Part shown: positions 27,638 through 37,147 of the stretch, piece by piece
How the letters are laid out: each line of letters starts with the position of its first letter
How positions within the stretch are numbered: position 1 is the first letter of the stretch
Assembly: GCA_025358315.1 (NCBI GenBank)
Contig: JANYKA010000033.1
Location: forward strand, 1 to 60,343
DNA length: 60,343 nt
Source: Gemmatimonadota bacterium
Lineage (GTDB): Bacteria; Gemmatimonadota; Gemmatimonadetes; Gemmatimonadales; Gemmatimonadaceae
Direction of reading: 5' to 3'
The notes under the pieces: model-generated
Told to the model about the DNA's origin: nothing
What the model saw: only the letters and a program-made list of their open reading frames with translations
The model's database searches: none
Program-made: the position numbers and the translations under genes

Positions 27638-28510
27638 ATGGCGGCTTCGGCAGAAGGTACGCTCCCCGAACGGATCGAGGGCGCGGAGCATGCGCATCGG
27701 GTCGAGACGGTCGACGTTGCCGTCTCGGCGATTCGTGGGCGCACGGCATTCGTGGCGGACGTCGCGATCATTCTCGGCACGGGGCTTGGTGGGCTCGGCG
27801 CGGCGATCGCGGTGGAGACGATCGTGGACTACGCGAATATTCCCGGCTTCCCGTTGTCGACCGTGGAATCACACAGCGGCCGGCTGATATTCGGTACGCT
27901 CGGTGGAAAGCGTGTGGTGGCGATGCAGGGTCGGTTGCATCGCTACGAAGGATATTCCTTGCAGCAGGTGACTTTCCCGGTGCGGGTACTGCAGGCCCTC
28001 GGTGCCGGTGCACTGATCGTCAGCAATGCGTGTGGCGGCATGCACCCGGAGTGGGAAGCCGGCGATGTGATGCTGATCGCCGATCATATCAACTTTTTGG
28101 GTGACAATCCGCTGATTGGCGCGAACGATTCCCGGCTCGGTGATCGTTTTCCGGATATGAGTGCGCCGTACGATGCAACGTTGCGTGCCCTCGCGCGCGC
28201 GGCGGCTCGTGAAGCAAAGATCGCCCTGCGCGAGGGCGTGTACGTCGCGGTCGCCGGCCCAAATCTGGAGACGCGGGCGGAGTATCGCATGTTGCGCGCG
28301 CTGGGGGCTGATGTGGTCGGGATGAGCACTGTGCCCGAAGTGATCGTCGCGGCGCACGGTGGTTTGCGGGTACTCGGGTTTTCGATCATCACGGATATGT
28401 GCCTTTCAGACACCCTAGAGCCGGCGACTCTGGAAAAGATTCTCGCCGTCGCAGCACGCGCCGAGCCGAAGCTCACGACGCTCGTGCGCGGCGTATTGGA
28501 GCGCATGTGA
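27638..28510 (+). CDS. punA: Purine nucleoside phosphorylase (trimeric, class II)
   Basis: A 290-residue phosphorylase. Family motifs are [12 protein letters not shown] near residue 43, [26 protein letters not shown] (phosphate and ribose contacts; shown by GRLHRYEGY), [21 protein letters not shown], and the C-terminal [23 protein letters not shown] followed by GFSIITDMC. It splits inosine or guanosine with phosphate to give the base and ribose-1-phosphate, feeding the hpt enzyme encoded nearby. Its stop overlaps the ileS start. Confidence 0.92.
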   Translation: MAASAEGTLPERIEGAEHAHRVETVDVAVSAIRGRTAFVADVAIILGTGLGGLGAAIAVETIVDYANIPGFPLSTVESHSGRLIFGTLGGKRVVAMQGRLHRYEGYSLQQVTFPVRVLQALGAGALIVSNACGGMHPEWEAGDVMLIADHINFLGDNPLIGANDSRLGDRFPDMSAPYDATLRALARAAAREAKIALREGVYVAVAGPNLETRAEYRMLRALGADVVGMSTVPEVIVAAHGGLRVLGFSIITDMCLSDTLEPATLEKILAVAARAEPKLTTLVRGVLERM

Positions 28511-31500
28511 CGGCCGTCCACGCGAAGAAGACGTACGGCGAACTTTCGCCGGAGCGCGCCGCACGTGATCTGGAAGAAGAGCTGCTGACGCGCTGGGCGG
28601 CGGAAGATTTGTTCGCCGTCACGCAGGCGGCGCATGCGAACGATCCGAAATTCGTGTTCTTTGAAGGTCCCCCGACAGCGAACGGCCGTCCAGGAATTCA
28701 TCATCTCTTTGCGCGGACCGTGAAAGATCTGTTCTGCCGGTATCGGGCGATGAGCGGGCGCCACGTAAACCGCAAAGCCGGGTGGGACACGCACGGGCTG
28801 CCGGTCGAGATCGAGATTGAGAAAGCGCTCGGCATCAGCGGCAAACAGGATATCGAGAAGTTTGGCATCGAGAAGTTCAACCAGCTCTGCCGCGAGAGTG
28901 TGTGGAAGTATCGCGAGGAGTGGGAGACGTTGAGTGCGCGCATGGGATATTGGTTGGACTATCAACATCCTTACGTGACGTACAGCAATGAGTACGTGGA
29001 GAGTGTATGGTGGGCGCTGAAAACGCTGCACCGCAAGCAACTGTTGTATCAGGGCCATAAGATATTGCCCTATTGTCCGCGGTGTGAAACCACGTTGAGT
29101 TCACACGAACTTGCGTTAGGCTATCAGGACGTTGAAGATCCGTCGTTGTATTTGGCATTGGATATGGAACCGACGGCCGCCGACAGCGGCGTGGTGAAGC
29201 GGCGGCGTATCGTTGTATGGACGACCACGCCGTGGACACTCGTGTCCAACGCGGCGCTCGCTGTCCATCCGGAGCTCACGTACGTTGAGGTGCGCAAGAA
29301 CGGACGTGACGACTGGTCGTTGCTGCTGGCGGAGTCGCGTGCCGCGGCGGTCTTGGGCGCGGAGTGGGAATCGAAATGGGAAGTGCTCGCCCGCTTCCCG
29401 GGGGGCGCCCTTGCCGGGCAGCGCTATCGCCGGCCGCTCGATTGGGCGGAATACGGCGAAGGCGTTCACGAAATGATTGTCGCTGAAGATTTTGTGTCGG
29501 CAGACGATGGCTCGGGTGTGGTGCATATGTCACCCGCGTTTGGCGCGGATGATTATGATGCCGGCCGCCGTCACGGCCTCGCATTTCTATTGCCGGTGAA
29601 CTCGCGCGGCCAGTTTCCGGACGACATGCCGGTGGTGGGCGGACTGTTTGTCAAGAAAGCGGATCCGCTGATCATCGAAGAGCTGAAGAAGCGCGATCTG
29701 ATCTGGAAGGCAACGACGCTGACGCACTCGTATCCGCATTGCTGGCGTTGCAGCACGCCGCTGCTGTATTACGCGCGCACGTCGTGGTTCGTGCGTACGA
29801 CCGCATTTAAGGATGACATGATCGCCCGCAACGCCCAGGTGAGTTGGAACCCGCCCGAGACCGGCACGGGTCGTTTTGGAAAGTGGCTCGAGAATAACAT
29901 CGACTGGGCGATTTCGCGCGACCGGTTTTGGGGCACGCCGTTGCCGGTGTGGATGAATGACGCCGATCCGACGGAAATTGAAGTGATGGGGAGCTACGCA
30001 GAGTTGGCGGAGTGCTCGGGCCGTGCGTTGCCTCCGGATTTCGATCCGCACAAGCCGTACATCGATGCATACACTTGGCCGGCCAAGTCCGGGACCGGGA
30101 CCATGCGGCGCGCGCCGGAAGTGATTGATGCCTGGTTCGATTCGGGGTCGATGCCGTTCGCGCAATGGCACTACCCGTTTGAGAACCAGGACAAATTCGC
30201 CAAGTATTATCCGGCGGATTTTATCGCCGAAGGTGTGGATCAGACCCGCGGATGGTTTTATTCGCTACTGGCGATCGCCACCGGGCTGGCGGACGAGTTG
30301 CATGGACATGGGCAGCCGGCCGGCGTGCAGCCGCCATATCGCAACGTCGTGGTGAACGACATGGTGCTCGATGCGAAAGGGCAGAAGATGAGCAAGAGCC
30401 GCGGTAACACCGTCGACCCGTTTGCGGTGATGGCGCAGCATGGCGCCGATGCGGCGCGCCTCTTTTTCATCAGCTCCAGTCAGGTGTGGAAGCCGCGCAG
30501 TTTTGACGAAGCCGCCGTGCGCGAGACAGCCGGCCGTTTTCTGGTCACGCTCAAGAATCTGTATAACGGGGTTTTTGCGCAGTACGCGAACTTTGGATGG
30601 GCACCGTCTGCCGCCGACCCGGCACCGGCGCACCGCCCACTGCTCGACCAGTGGATACTCTCGCGGCTGGCGTCGGTCGAGGCGGAGGCGAATCGGGCAC
30701 TGGATGCCTATGACGCCACTGGGGCAGCCCGCGCGGTGATGGAGTTTGTGGACGAAGACGTCTCGAAATGGTATGCCCGGCGCTCGCGTGACCGTTTTTA
30801 CGAAGTTGATGGCGCAGAGAACCGCAGTGCATTTGCGACGATGCACGAAGTGCTCGCGGTGAGCTGCCGTCTGCTCGCGCCGCTGGCGCCGTTTGTCACG
30901 GACTGGATACATCGCGAACTCACCGGTCAGTCAGTGCATTTGGCGTCGTATGTCCGGCCGGCGCCATTTGCGGCCCAGCCGGCACTCGACCTGGCCATGT
31001 CCGAAATTCGCGCCCTTGCCACGCTGGGTCGCGCGGCGCGTGACGATGCTGCTGTGAAGGTGCGTCAACCGCTGGCACGAATGGTATGTGTGACACCGAA
31101 CCACGGCGACGCCGTCACGGCGTTCATTCAGGCGCTGGCGCCATTGCTCGAAGCCGAGTTGAACATCAAGAAAATCGAGTTTGCCACCAGTGCGGATGCC
31201 TTGGTAACGCTCGAGGCGAAACCCAACTTCCGGGCGTTGGGCAAGCAGTGGGGCAAGGAGACGCCGCTGGCCGCGGCGGCGGTCGCCGCGCTGCCCGTTG
31301 ACACACTGCGTAGCTTTGAACGCGGCGAAGCGGTACGGATTAGCGTAAACGGTACGGAGCACGCATTGTCGGCGGATGATCTTACAGTGGTCCGTCGGTC
31401 GAGCGGTGATCTCACCGTGCAGGAAGACGGGTCCCGGTTCGCGGCGGTTGATCCGACCGTGACGCCGGCGTTGCGCTCGGAGGGTATTGCACGTGAGCTT

Positions 31501-31740
31501 GTAAGCCGTATTCAGCGGCTCAGAAAGGAAACCGGACTGGCCGTCAGCGACCGGATCCGTCTGGAAATTGCCGGTGATGAATTCACCTGTGCAGCAGCAG
31601 AGGAGTACCGGCAATGGATCGCTGGAGAAGTGCTGGCGCGTGAGGTCGCAATTGCTGCAACACTCGCGCACGGAAGCAAAGCCACCGCCGTCGATCTCGA
31701 CGGAATGATGGCGCACATTGCTCTCACCAAGGACGTCTGA
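28507..31740 (+). CDS. ileS: Isoleucyl-tRNA synthetase, class-2 (eukaryote-like) type
   Basis: A 1077-residue synthetase. The GTG at 28507 overlaps the upstream stop as GTGA, and GGAG lies five bases before it. The ATP-site HIGH motif appears as HHLF (H65-F68) within [15 protein letters not shown], and KMSKS is at 627-631. HHLF within [11 protein letters not shown], plus the length above 1040 residues, mark the IleS2 clade shared with eukaryotes and some bacteria, generally less sensitive to mupirocin than IleS1. The editing domain ([15 protein letters not shown]) is present. It charges tRNA(Ile). Confidence 0.95.
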   Translation: MTAVHAKKTYGELSPERAARDLEEELLTRWAAEDLFAVTQAAHANDPKFVFFEGPPTANGRPGIHHLFARTVKDLFCRYRAMSGRHVNRKAGWDTHGLPVEIEIEKALGISGKQDIEKFGIEKFNQLCRESVWKYREEWETLSARMGYWLDYQHPYVTYSNEYVESVWWALKTLHRKQLLYQGHKILPYCPRCETTLSSHELALGYQDVEDPSLYLALDMEPTAADSGVVKRRRIVVWTTTPWTLVSNAALAVHPELTYVEVRKNGRDDWSLLLAESRAAAVLGAEWESKWEVLARFPGGALAGQRYRRPLDWAEYGEGVHEMIVAEDFVSADDGSGVVHMSPAFGADDYDAGRRHGLAFLLPVNSRGQFPDDMPVVGGLFVKKADPLIIEELKKRDLIWKATTLTHSYPHCWRCSTPLLYYARTSWFVRTTAFKDDMIARNAQVSWNPPETGTGRFGKWLENNIDWAISRDRFWGTPLPVWMNDADPTEIEVMGSYAELAECSGRALPPDFDPHKPYIDAYTWPAKSGTGTMRRAPEVIDAWFDSGSMPFAQWHYPFENQDKFAKYYPADFIAEGVDQTRGWFYSLLAIATGLADELHGHGQPAGVQPPYRNVVVNDMVLDAKGQKMSKSRGNTVDPFAVMAQHGADAARLFFISSSQVWKPRSFDEAAVRETAGRFLVTLKNLYNGVFAQYANFGWAPSAADPAPAHRPLLDQWILSRLASVEAEANRALDAYDATGAARAVMEFVDEDVSKWYARRSRDRFYEVDGAENRSAFATMHEVLAVSCRLLAPLAPFVTDWIHRELTGQSVHLASYVRPAPFAAQPALDLAMSEIRALATLGRAARDDAAVKVRQPLARMVCVTPNHGDAVTAFIQALAPLLEAELNIKKIEFATSADALVTLEAKPNFRALGKQWGKETPLAAAAVAALPVDTLRSFERGEAVRISVNGTEHALSADDLTVVRRSSGDLTVQEDGSRFAAVDPTVTPALRSEGIARELVSRIQRLRKETGLAVSDRIRLEIAGDEFTCAAAEEYRQWIAGEVLAREVAIAATLAHGSKATAVDLDGMMAHIALTKDV

Positions 31741-31742
31741 CG

Positions 31743-32162
31743 ATGCCCGCTATTTCCACGGACGACAAGAAGTTCAAGCCGATGCAAAAGAAGCAGATTG
31801 CCTATTTTGAAAAGCGGCTGCTCGAAGAGCGCCGGCGTGTGCTGAAGGAACTCGGACATTACGACGAAACGTTTGGCTCCACGCCGCAAGGCGCGGACGG
31901 CGATCTGTCGTCGTACTCCTTCCATATGGCGGACCAAGGCACCGATGCCATGGAACGCGAAAAGGCGTTCTTGTTCGCCAGCCAAGAGGGACGGTTCCTC
32001 TGGCACATCGACGAAGCGCTGCGGCGGCTGTATCGCACGCCGGAACGGTTCGGTCGCTGCCACCAGTGTGGCGGTGAAATCGCGTTTGAGCGTCTGGATG
32101 CACTCCCGCACGCGCGATTCTGCATTCAGTGCAAGCAACGTGAGGAAGATGGAAAGAAGTAA
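31743..32162 (+). CDS. DksA/TraR-type C4 zinc-finger protein
   Basis: A 139-residue protein with an N-terminal helical region (KKQIAYFEKRLLEERRRVLKEL) and a C-terminal four-cysteine zinc finger: C106, C109, C127 and C130 in CHQCGGEIAFERLDALPHA and FCIQC. Family members insert a coiled coil into the RNA polymerase secondary channel. The tip region here reads HMADQGTDAMEREK, close to but not identical with the DxxDxA of DksA, so the ppGpp co-regulator role is likely but unproven. It overlaps lspA by 14 bases. Confidence 0.88.
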   Translation: MPAISTDDKKFKPMQKKQIAYFEKRLLEERRRVLKELGHYDETFGSTPQGADGDLSSYSFHMADQGTDAMEREKAFLFASQEGRFLWHIDEALRRLYRTPERFGRCHQCGGEIAFERLDALPHARFCIQCKQREEDGKK

Positions 32163-32742
32163 TCCGATTTCGAGAAAACGAGCGCTGTTTTGGGGTGTGA
32201 TCGTGTCGGTGGTGCTGACTGACGCATTCACGAAGCTGCTGGCCGTCGATGCGCTCGTTCCGAGAATGCCGCATGCATTACTGGGCAACTTCATACGGCT
32301 GACGCTGGTCTACAATCCGGGCGCGGCGTTTGGTTTGCACGTGGGGAAATATTCGCGGGAGATTTTCTCGGCGCTCAGTATTGCGGCGCTCGTCCTGCTC
32401 TGGCAGATGTACCGGAGTACGCGAGCCGGTGACCGGGTGCGGACGCTTGCCCTTGCGCTGGTGTGCAGCGGCGCGGTGGGGAACCTCATTGACCGCGTGA
32501 AGTCGGCGCGGGGCGTTGTGGATTTTCTCGACGTTGGCATCGGCGTCCACCGCTGGCCGACGTTTAATGTCGCTGACATGGCAGTGAGTTGTGGCGCCGT
32601 GGCGTTGGCGATCGTTCTGTGGCGCGAAGACGCGCAGGCCGCCACCCTGGCGCGCGAAGTTGCCCTGAAGGAACCGGAGGCCGCGCGGAAGGAACTGCTG
32701 CTCGTGCCGACCCGTGAACCAGACGCGCCGCTTCGCGGTTGA
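32149..32742 (+). CDS. lspA: Lipoprotein signal peptidase LspA with C-terminal extension
   Basis: A 197-residue membrane protein starting at ATG 32149. The two catalytic aspartates are D115 (GNLIDRV) and D143 (FNVADMAV), and NPGAAFGL is the conserved early motif. Four membrane helices fit the family. It removes signal peptides from prolipoproteins such as the Big2 lipoprotein encoded in this window. After the last helix, about 35 residues (from REDAQAATLAREVALKEPE) form a charged tail longer than in most LspA proteins. A GTG nine bases upstream is an alternative start. It overlaps rluD by 29 bases. Confidence 0.92.
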   Translation: MERSNPISRKRALFWGVIVSVVLTDAFTKLLAVDALVPRMPHALLGNFIRLTLVYNPGAAFGLHVGKYSREIFSALSIAALVLLWQMYRSTRAGDRVRTLALALVCSGAVGNLIDRVKSARGVVDFLDVGIGVHRWPTFNVADMAVSCGAVALAIVLWREDAQAATLAREVALKEPEAARKELLLVPTREPDAPLRG

Positions 32743-33703
32743 CGCCGCCGACGGGGGACGTCTGGATTCCCTCGTTGCGCGCCGTCTCGACCTTTCGCGA
32801 ACACAAGCCGCCACGCTCATCGCCACCGGACAGGTGCTCGTCGACGGCAAAGCCGAGCGTGCCAGTTTTTTGCCGCTCCCCGGCAGTGAAATCACCGTCG
32901 AGGTGCCTCCGACCAAAGAGCGGCCGGTGGTTGCCGAGGACATCGCGATTAATGTGGTGTTTGAAGACGAAGAAGTGCTCGTGGTTGACAAAGCAGCAGG
33001 GATGGTCGTGCATCCGGCGCCGGGCCATTGGACGGGCACCCTGGTCAATGCATTAAAGGGGCGTTTTTCGGCCAATCAGTCGCTCGACGAATTGGGCGGC
33101 GAGGATCGCGCCGGCCTCGTCCACCGGCTCGACAAAGACACGTCGGGATTACTCGTCGTAGCGAAAACGGAACGCGCGCATCGCCTGCTGTCAAAAGCCA
33201 TGGCGGAACGGCGCGTATCGCGGCGCTACGCGGCGATGACGTGGGGCCATATCGACGGAGACAAAATCACTGTCGACAAAGCGATCGCCCGCGATCCCAA
33301 TGACCGTAAAAAAATGGCGATCTCCGCGACCGGGCGGGTAGCGCGCACAGATTTCGTGCGGATCGCGCGATTCCAGTCGTGCGATTTTTTCCGGGCGCAT
33401 TTGCATTCGGGGCGTACGCATCAGATCCGCGTGCATCTGATGTCTATTGGCCACCCCGTGGTCGGCGACGATACCTACGGTGGGGGCGGGGCCCGACGGC
33501 TGGTGGGCCTCCCGCCGCAGCGACATTTTCTGCACGCGGCGTGGCTCGTCTTCAAGCACCCGGGGACCGGTGAACTGATGGACTTCCGGTCGCCACTGCC
33601 GGAAGATCTTCGGGTTTCGCTTGGGGCGATCGCTGAGGACCCTGATTTAATTGCCCACCCCGATCCGCTGGAGTACTTTGGCTTCTATAGAGTCGACGGC
33701 TGA
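32714..33703 (+). CDS. rluD: RluD-type 23S rRNA pseudouridine synthase
   Basis: A 329-residue enzyme with an N-terminal S4 domain (GRLDSLVARRLDLSRTQAATL) and an RluA/RluD catalytic domain. The catalytic aspartate is D140 in VHRLDKDTSGLLVVAK. Further motifs are VVHPAPGHWTGTLVNAL and GRTHQIRVHLMSIGHPVVGD. It isomerises uridines in helix 69 of 23S rRNA. GTG 32714 is taken as start. The lspA-rluD order is common. It ends just before the cheW gene that opens the signalling cluster. Confidence 0.92.
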   Translation: MNQTRRFAVDAADGGRLDSLVARRLDLSRTQAATLIATGQVLVDGKAERASFLPLPGSEITVEVPPTKERPVVAEDIAINVVFEDEEVLVVDKAAGMVVHPAPGHWTGTLVNALKGRFSANQSLDELGGEDRAGLVHRLDKDTSGLLVVAKTERAHRLLSKAMAERRVSRRYAAMTWGHIDGDKITVDKAIARDPNDRKKMAISATGRVARTDFVRIARFQSCDFFRAHLHSGRTHQIRVHLMSIGHPVVGDDTYGGGGARRLVGLPPQRHFLHAAWLVFKHPGTGELMDFRSPLPEDLRVSLGAIAEDPDLIAHPDPLEYFGFYRVDG

Positions 33704-33719
33704 AATTCTTGGTCGGCGC

Positions 33720-34160
33720 ATGCTGCTGTTCGGGGTCGGGGCACGTCTTTGTGCCTGTGATCTCGATGTCGTTCGCGAGATCGTACCCTCACGGCCGGCC
33801 ACACGGTTGCCGGGCGCACCGGAGTGGGTGCGGGGTCTGATCAACCTGCGCGGCACGCTGGTGACGGTGATTGACCTGCGCGTGCGGTTCGGTTCGGACC
33901 GACGCGCCGGCGGTGAGAAGGTGGACGCAATGACAGCGGGAATAATTATTGTCGTCAATGCGGGTGGAAAGTCGTTTGGAATCGGTGTTAGCGAGGTCAA
34001 AGAAGTCCTGACGGTTGGTGACGACGCGGTGGAGTTGATTGACCCGGAGCGGACCGCCGGCGGTGCGGTCTGCGGGCTGGTGTACTTCGGGGCAACGCGG
34101 GAGTCGACGGCCCTCCTGTGCGACGTCGAAGAAATTGCGAAGCAGGCGTTCCTGGTGTAA
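33720..34160 (+). CDS. cheW: CheW-like chemosensory scaffold protein (first copy)
   Basis: A 146-residue CheW domain: MLLFGVGARLCACDLDVVREIVP, RLPGAPEWVRGLINLRGTLVTVIDLR and FGIGVSEVKEVLTV are the usual three landmarks. It should bridge receptors and CheA. ATG 33720 is used; TTG 33678, with GGAG four bases upstream but overlapping rluD, would add 14 residues and may be the real start. It is the first of three CheW proteins in the cluster. Confidence 0.88.
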   Translation: MLLFGVGARLCACDLDVVREIVPSRPATRLPGAPEWVRGLINLRGTLVTVIDLRVRFGSDRRAGGEKVDAMTAGIIIVVNAGGKSFGIGVSEVKEVLTVGDDAVELIDPERTAGGAVCGLVYFGATRESTALLCDVEEIAKQAFLV

Positions 34161-34204
34161 GCGATGCACAGTTTTATTTCCTTTTTCGGTTGACCGGGGG
34201 AACG

Positions 34205-34567
34205 GTGGCGCAGACGGTACTCATTTGTGACGACGCGATTTTCATGCGCACGATGGTGGGCGACATCCTGCAGCAGGCGGGATTCGAAGTCGTCGGCGAG
34301 GCCGAGACCGGCGCGCAGGCAGTCGAGAAATACAAGCTGCTGCGCCCGGATCTTGTGACGATGGATATCGTGATGCCGGACATGGGCGGCATTGATGCGG
34401 TCCGCGAGATCACGAAGTTCGACCCGAACGCGAAAGTGTTGATGTGCAGCGCGATGGGGCAGCAGGCGCTGGTCGTCGAAGCGATCCAGGCTGGTGCGAA
34501 GGATTTCGTCGTCAAGCCGTTTCAGCCGAGCCGCGTGCTGGAGGCGGTGCAGCGGGTGCTTGGTTGA
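34205..34567 (+). CDS. cheY: CheY-like single-domain response regulator
   Basis: A 120-residue receiver domain with phospho-acceptor D54 (LVTMDIVMPDMGG), an acidic pair near the N terminus (ICDDAIFM), switch Ser in LMCSAMGQ and Lys in FVVKPFQPSRV. It starts at GTG 34205. No output domain is attached, so it should work by binding a target after phosphorylation by the overlapping cheA product. Its stop overlaps the cheA start as TTGA. Confidence 0.93.
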   Translation: MAQTVLICDDAIFMRTMVGDILQQAGFEVVGEAETGAQAVEKYKLLRPDLVTMDIVMPDMGGIDAVREITKFDPNAKVLMCSAMGQQALVVEAIQAGAKDFVVKPFQPSRVLEAVQRVLG

Positions 34568-36525
34568 GCCTCGACCCGCAACGCTACGCCGACCTGTTCC
34601 GCACGGAGAGCCGCGAACAGCTCTCGGCGATCAATCGTGCGCTGCTGCAGCTCGAGGAAGGTGCCGATACTGCCGGGCCGGTGGACGCGGTCTTTCGGGC
34701 TGTTCACACCATGAAGGGCATGAGCGCGGCGATGGGGTATCACGCCGTTGCCGAGTTTGCGCACGAGGTGGAGTCGTTGCTCGACCGCCTGCGGCGCGGC
34801 GAGCAGATGCTGTCGCCGGAGCTCATCGACGCACTGTTCGCGGCGGCTGACGCGTTGGAGGCTGGCGTTGACACGGCACGTGAGGATGCCGTACAATCGT
34901 CGGCGATGGTCGACGCGCTCCAACGCTTGCACGACGTCGCCGGCGGAAGCGCCACGAGCGAATTCCGTGCAGTGCAGGTGACGGCGACGGGTACGCTGGT
35001 GGATTTCAGCATACTGACGGTGGCCGATGCGCCAGGCGTACTGGTGCGGGTGCAGCAGGCGGCGAACGCCATGCTCCCCGGTGTCAGGGCGTTCATGGCC
35101 ATCTCCAAGTTGCGGGAACTCGGTGACGTCACGGCGGTGGAGCCCGCCATCGAAGTGATCCAGTCTGCGGATCATCCACAGACGTTTGCCTTGCGGCTCG
35201 TGACGACGGCCGGTGCCGCTGAAATCGCAGCTGCCGTGCGTGCGGCCGGCGATATCGAACATGTGGAAATCACGATGGGCGACTCGGCGGTGGATGCCGG
35301 CATGACGGCCGTGCCGTCACGCCGATCGACCGACGTCGCGGGTCTCCTGGACGAAGGGGCCTCGCAGCCGTTCACGCGGACGACCCGGCATGTGCGCATT
35401 GATCTCACGCGACTCGACGCCCTGATGAATTTGATTGGCGAGCTGGTGATCACGCGCGGCCGGTTGTTACAGCTGACGGCGTCGATCGACGATGCGGCTC
35501 TTGAGGAATCGATGCAGCAGGCGGCGCGACTCATCGGCGATCTGCAAGCGGAAATCATGACGAGCCGCATGGTGCCGGTGGGTCAGGTGTTCGACCGGTT
35601 CCCGCGATTGGTGCGCGATGCGGCCCGCCAGGTCGCGAAAGAAGTGCAGTTTGTCGTCGAAGGCAAAGAGATTGAGCTCGACCGCTCGTTGCTCGATGAA
35701 ATCGGTGAGCCGCTGGTGCATTTGTTGCGGAACGCCATTGATCACGGCATCGAAACGCCGCAGGTGCGATTGGCAGCCGGTAAGCCGCGCGTCGGACGCC
35801 TGTTGCTGAGTGCGGCGCGGGACCGGGCGGCCGTGCTCCTGCGGGTCACCGACGATGGACGGGGCATTGATCGTGCCGGAGTGCTCGCGCGGGCCCTAAC
35901 GCAGGGGATGGTCGATCTCGGAACAGTGCAACTGACCGATGAGATGTTGTTCCGGTGCATTTCCCAGCCCGGTTTTTCTATGGCCGATCGCGTGTCAGAG
36001 CTTTCGGGACGCGGTGTTGGAGTGGATGTGGTCGCGACCAAGGTGCGGGCACTGGGTGGCACGGTCGAATTGAAAACCGTGCAAGGTGAAGGCACCGCCA
36101 TCACGATTCGACTGCCCGTCACCTTGGCGATTGTGCGCGCACTGCTCGCCCGCTCCGGCACTGAGCGGTACGCACTGCCACTGACCCATGTGCGCGAAAC
36201 ACTCGAGTACAGCACCGACACCGTGCAGCGCATTAAGGGGCGTGACGTGCTGGTGCTGCGCGACGAAGTGCTCCCATTGCTGGATCTGCGCGATGTGGTG
36301 CGACAGGCACCGGGGCCAGAACCGCATCGCGAGATTATCGTGATTGAGCGGGGCGATCAGCGGTCCGGTCTGGTGGTGGACGAACTGATTGGACAGCAGG
36401 ATATCGTCGTGAAACAGTTCGACGCGCCGCGCGACGGACTCGCTCTGTTCAGCGGCGCGACAATACTCGCCGATGGTGCGCCAGCGTTGATCGTGGACGT
36501 TGGCAGTCTTTTCCCGGGAGCTTGA
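34564..36525 (+). CDS. cheA: Chemosensory histidine kinase CheA
   Basis: A 653-residue kinase starting at TTG 34564, which overlaps the cheY stop. The P1 phosphotransfer domain has H48 in FRAVHTMKGMSAAMGY, the same number as in E. coli CheA, supporting this start. A degenerate P2-like region spans about 140-235. P3 dimerisation (LDALMNLIGELVITRGRLLQL), the P4 ATPase (LVHLLRNAIDHGIE, VTDDGRGID) and the P5 CheW-like domain follow. It phosphorylates the CheY and CheB proteins of this cluster. Confidence 0.95.
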   Translation: MSLDPQRYADLFRTESREQLSAINRALLQLEEGADTAGPVDAVFRAVHTMKGMSAAMGYHAVAEFAHEVESLLDRLRRGEQMLSPELIDALFAAADALEAGVDTAREDAVQSSAMVDALQRLHDVAGGSATSEFRAVQVTATGTLVDFSILTVADAPGVLVRVQQAANAMLPGVRAFMAISKLRELGDVTAVEPAIEVIQSADHPQTFALRLVTTAGAAEIAAAVRAAGDIEHVEITMGDSAVDAGMTAVPSRRSTDVAGLLDEGASQPFTRTTRHVRIDLTRLDALMNLIGELVITRGRLLQLTASIDDAALEESMQQAARLIGDLQAEIMTSRMVPVGQVFDRFPRLVRDAARQVAKEVQFVVEGKEIELDRSLLDEIGEPLVHLLRNAIDHGIETPQVRLAAGKPRVGRLLLSAARDRAAVLLRVTDDGRGIDRAGVLARALTQGMVDLGTVQLTDEMLFRCISQPGFSMADRVSELSGRGVGVDVVATKVRALGGTVELKTVQGEGTAITIRLPVTLAIVRALLARSGTERYALPLTHVRETLEYSTDTVQRIKGRDVLVLRDEVLPLLDLRDVVRQAPGPEPHREIIVIERGDQRSGLVVDELIGQQDIVVKQFDAPRDGLALFSGATILADGAPALIVDVGSLFPGA

Positions 36526-36527
36526 AC

Positions 36528-37139
36528 GTGGACGACATCCGCAATCTGAAGGCGCTGCAACTCGACGCGCTGCGTGAGGTCTCCAATATGGGCGCTGGTC
36601 ACGCGGCGACGGCGTTGAGCCAGATGACCGGTCAGAAGATCATGATCAGTGTGCCGCATCTGACCATCTCGAAGCTCGAGGATGTGCCGAACCAGATCGA
36701 GGCGCGCGAAGAACCCGTCGCGGCTGTCCTGATGAAGATGCTCGGCGATCTCACTGGACTGACGCTATTGGTATTTTCGCAGCAGACCGCCTTGAAAGTG
36801 GCCGGACTGATGATGCGGAAACCCGCGACGACGCTGGGTGAGATTGAGCAGTCGGCGCTGAAGGAGGCAGGCAACATCCTCAGTGCGGCATATCTCAACG
36901 CGCTGAGCGAATTCATGGGCATGATTCTGATGCCGTCGCCGCCGACACTGGTGATCGATATGTCCGATGCCGTGCTCAATGAGACGTATCTCGAGGTTGC
37001 GCAACAGTCCGAATATGTTTTTTGTGTCGAGAGTGAGTTCGAACTGATGGAAAGCAATGAACGGCTCCGCGGATTCTTTCTGCTGATGCCGGACGTCGGC
37101 AGCCTGCACGCCATCCTGCGCGCGACGCGGGTCGCGTAG
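36528..37139 (+). CDS. cheC: CheC-type CheY-P phosphatase
   Basis: A 203-residue protein with both CheC phosphatase motifs: E17/N20 in ALREVSNMGAGHAATAL and E113/N116 in ALKEAGNILSAAYLNAL. GTG 36528 is chosen because GGAG (36517-36520) lies seven bases upstream; the TTG at 36522 would sit on top of it. CheC removes phosphate from CheY and binds CheD, whose gene also lies in this cluster, so a CheC-CheD feedback loop is likely. Confidence 0.92.
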   Translation: MDDIRNLKALQLDALREVSNMGAGHAATALSQMTGQKIMISVPHLTISKLEDVPNQIEAREEPVAAVLMKMLGDLTGLTLLVFSQQTALKVAGLMMRKPATTLGEIEQSALKEAGNILSAAYLNALSEFMGMILMPSPPTLVIDMSDAVLNETYLEVAQQSEYVFCVESEFELMESNERLRGFFLLMPDVGSLHAILRATRVA

Positions 37140-37147
37140 ACGCACGC

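Noticed and set aside
28399-28506. N-terminal extension of IleRS into the purine phosphorylase gene
   Set aside because: The added residues are an Arg-rich out-of-frame reading of the upstream gene, and GTG 28507 has a proper ribosome site.
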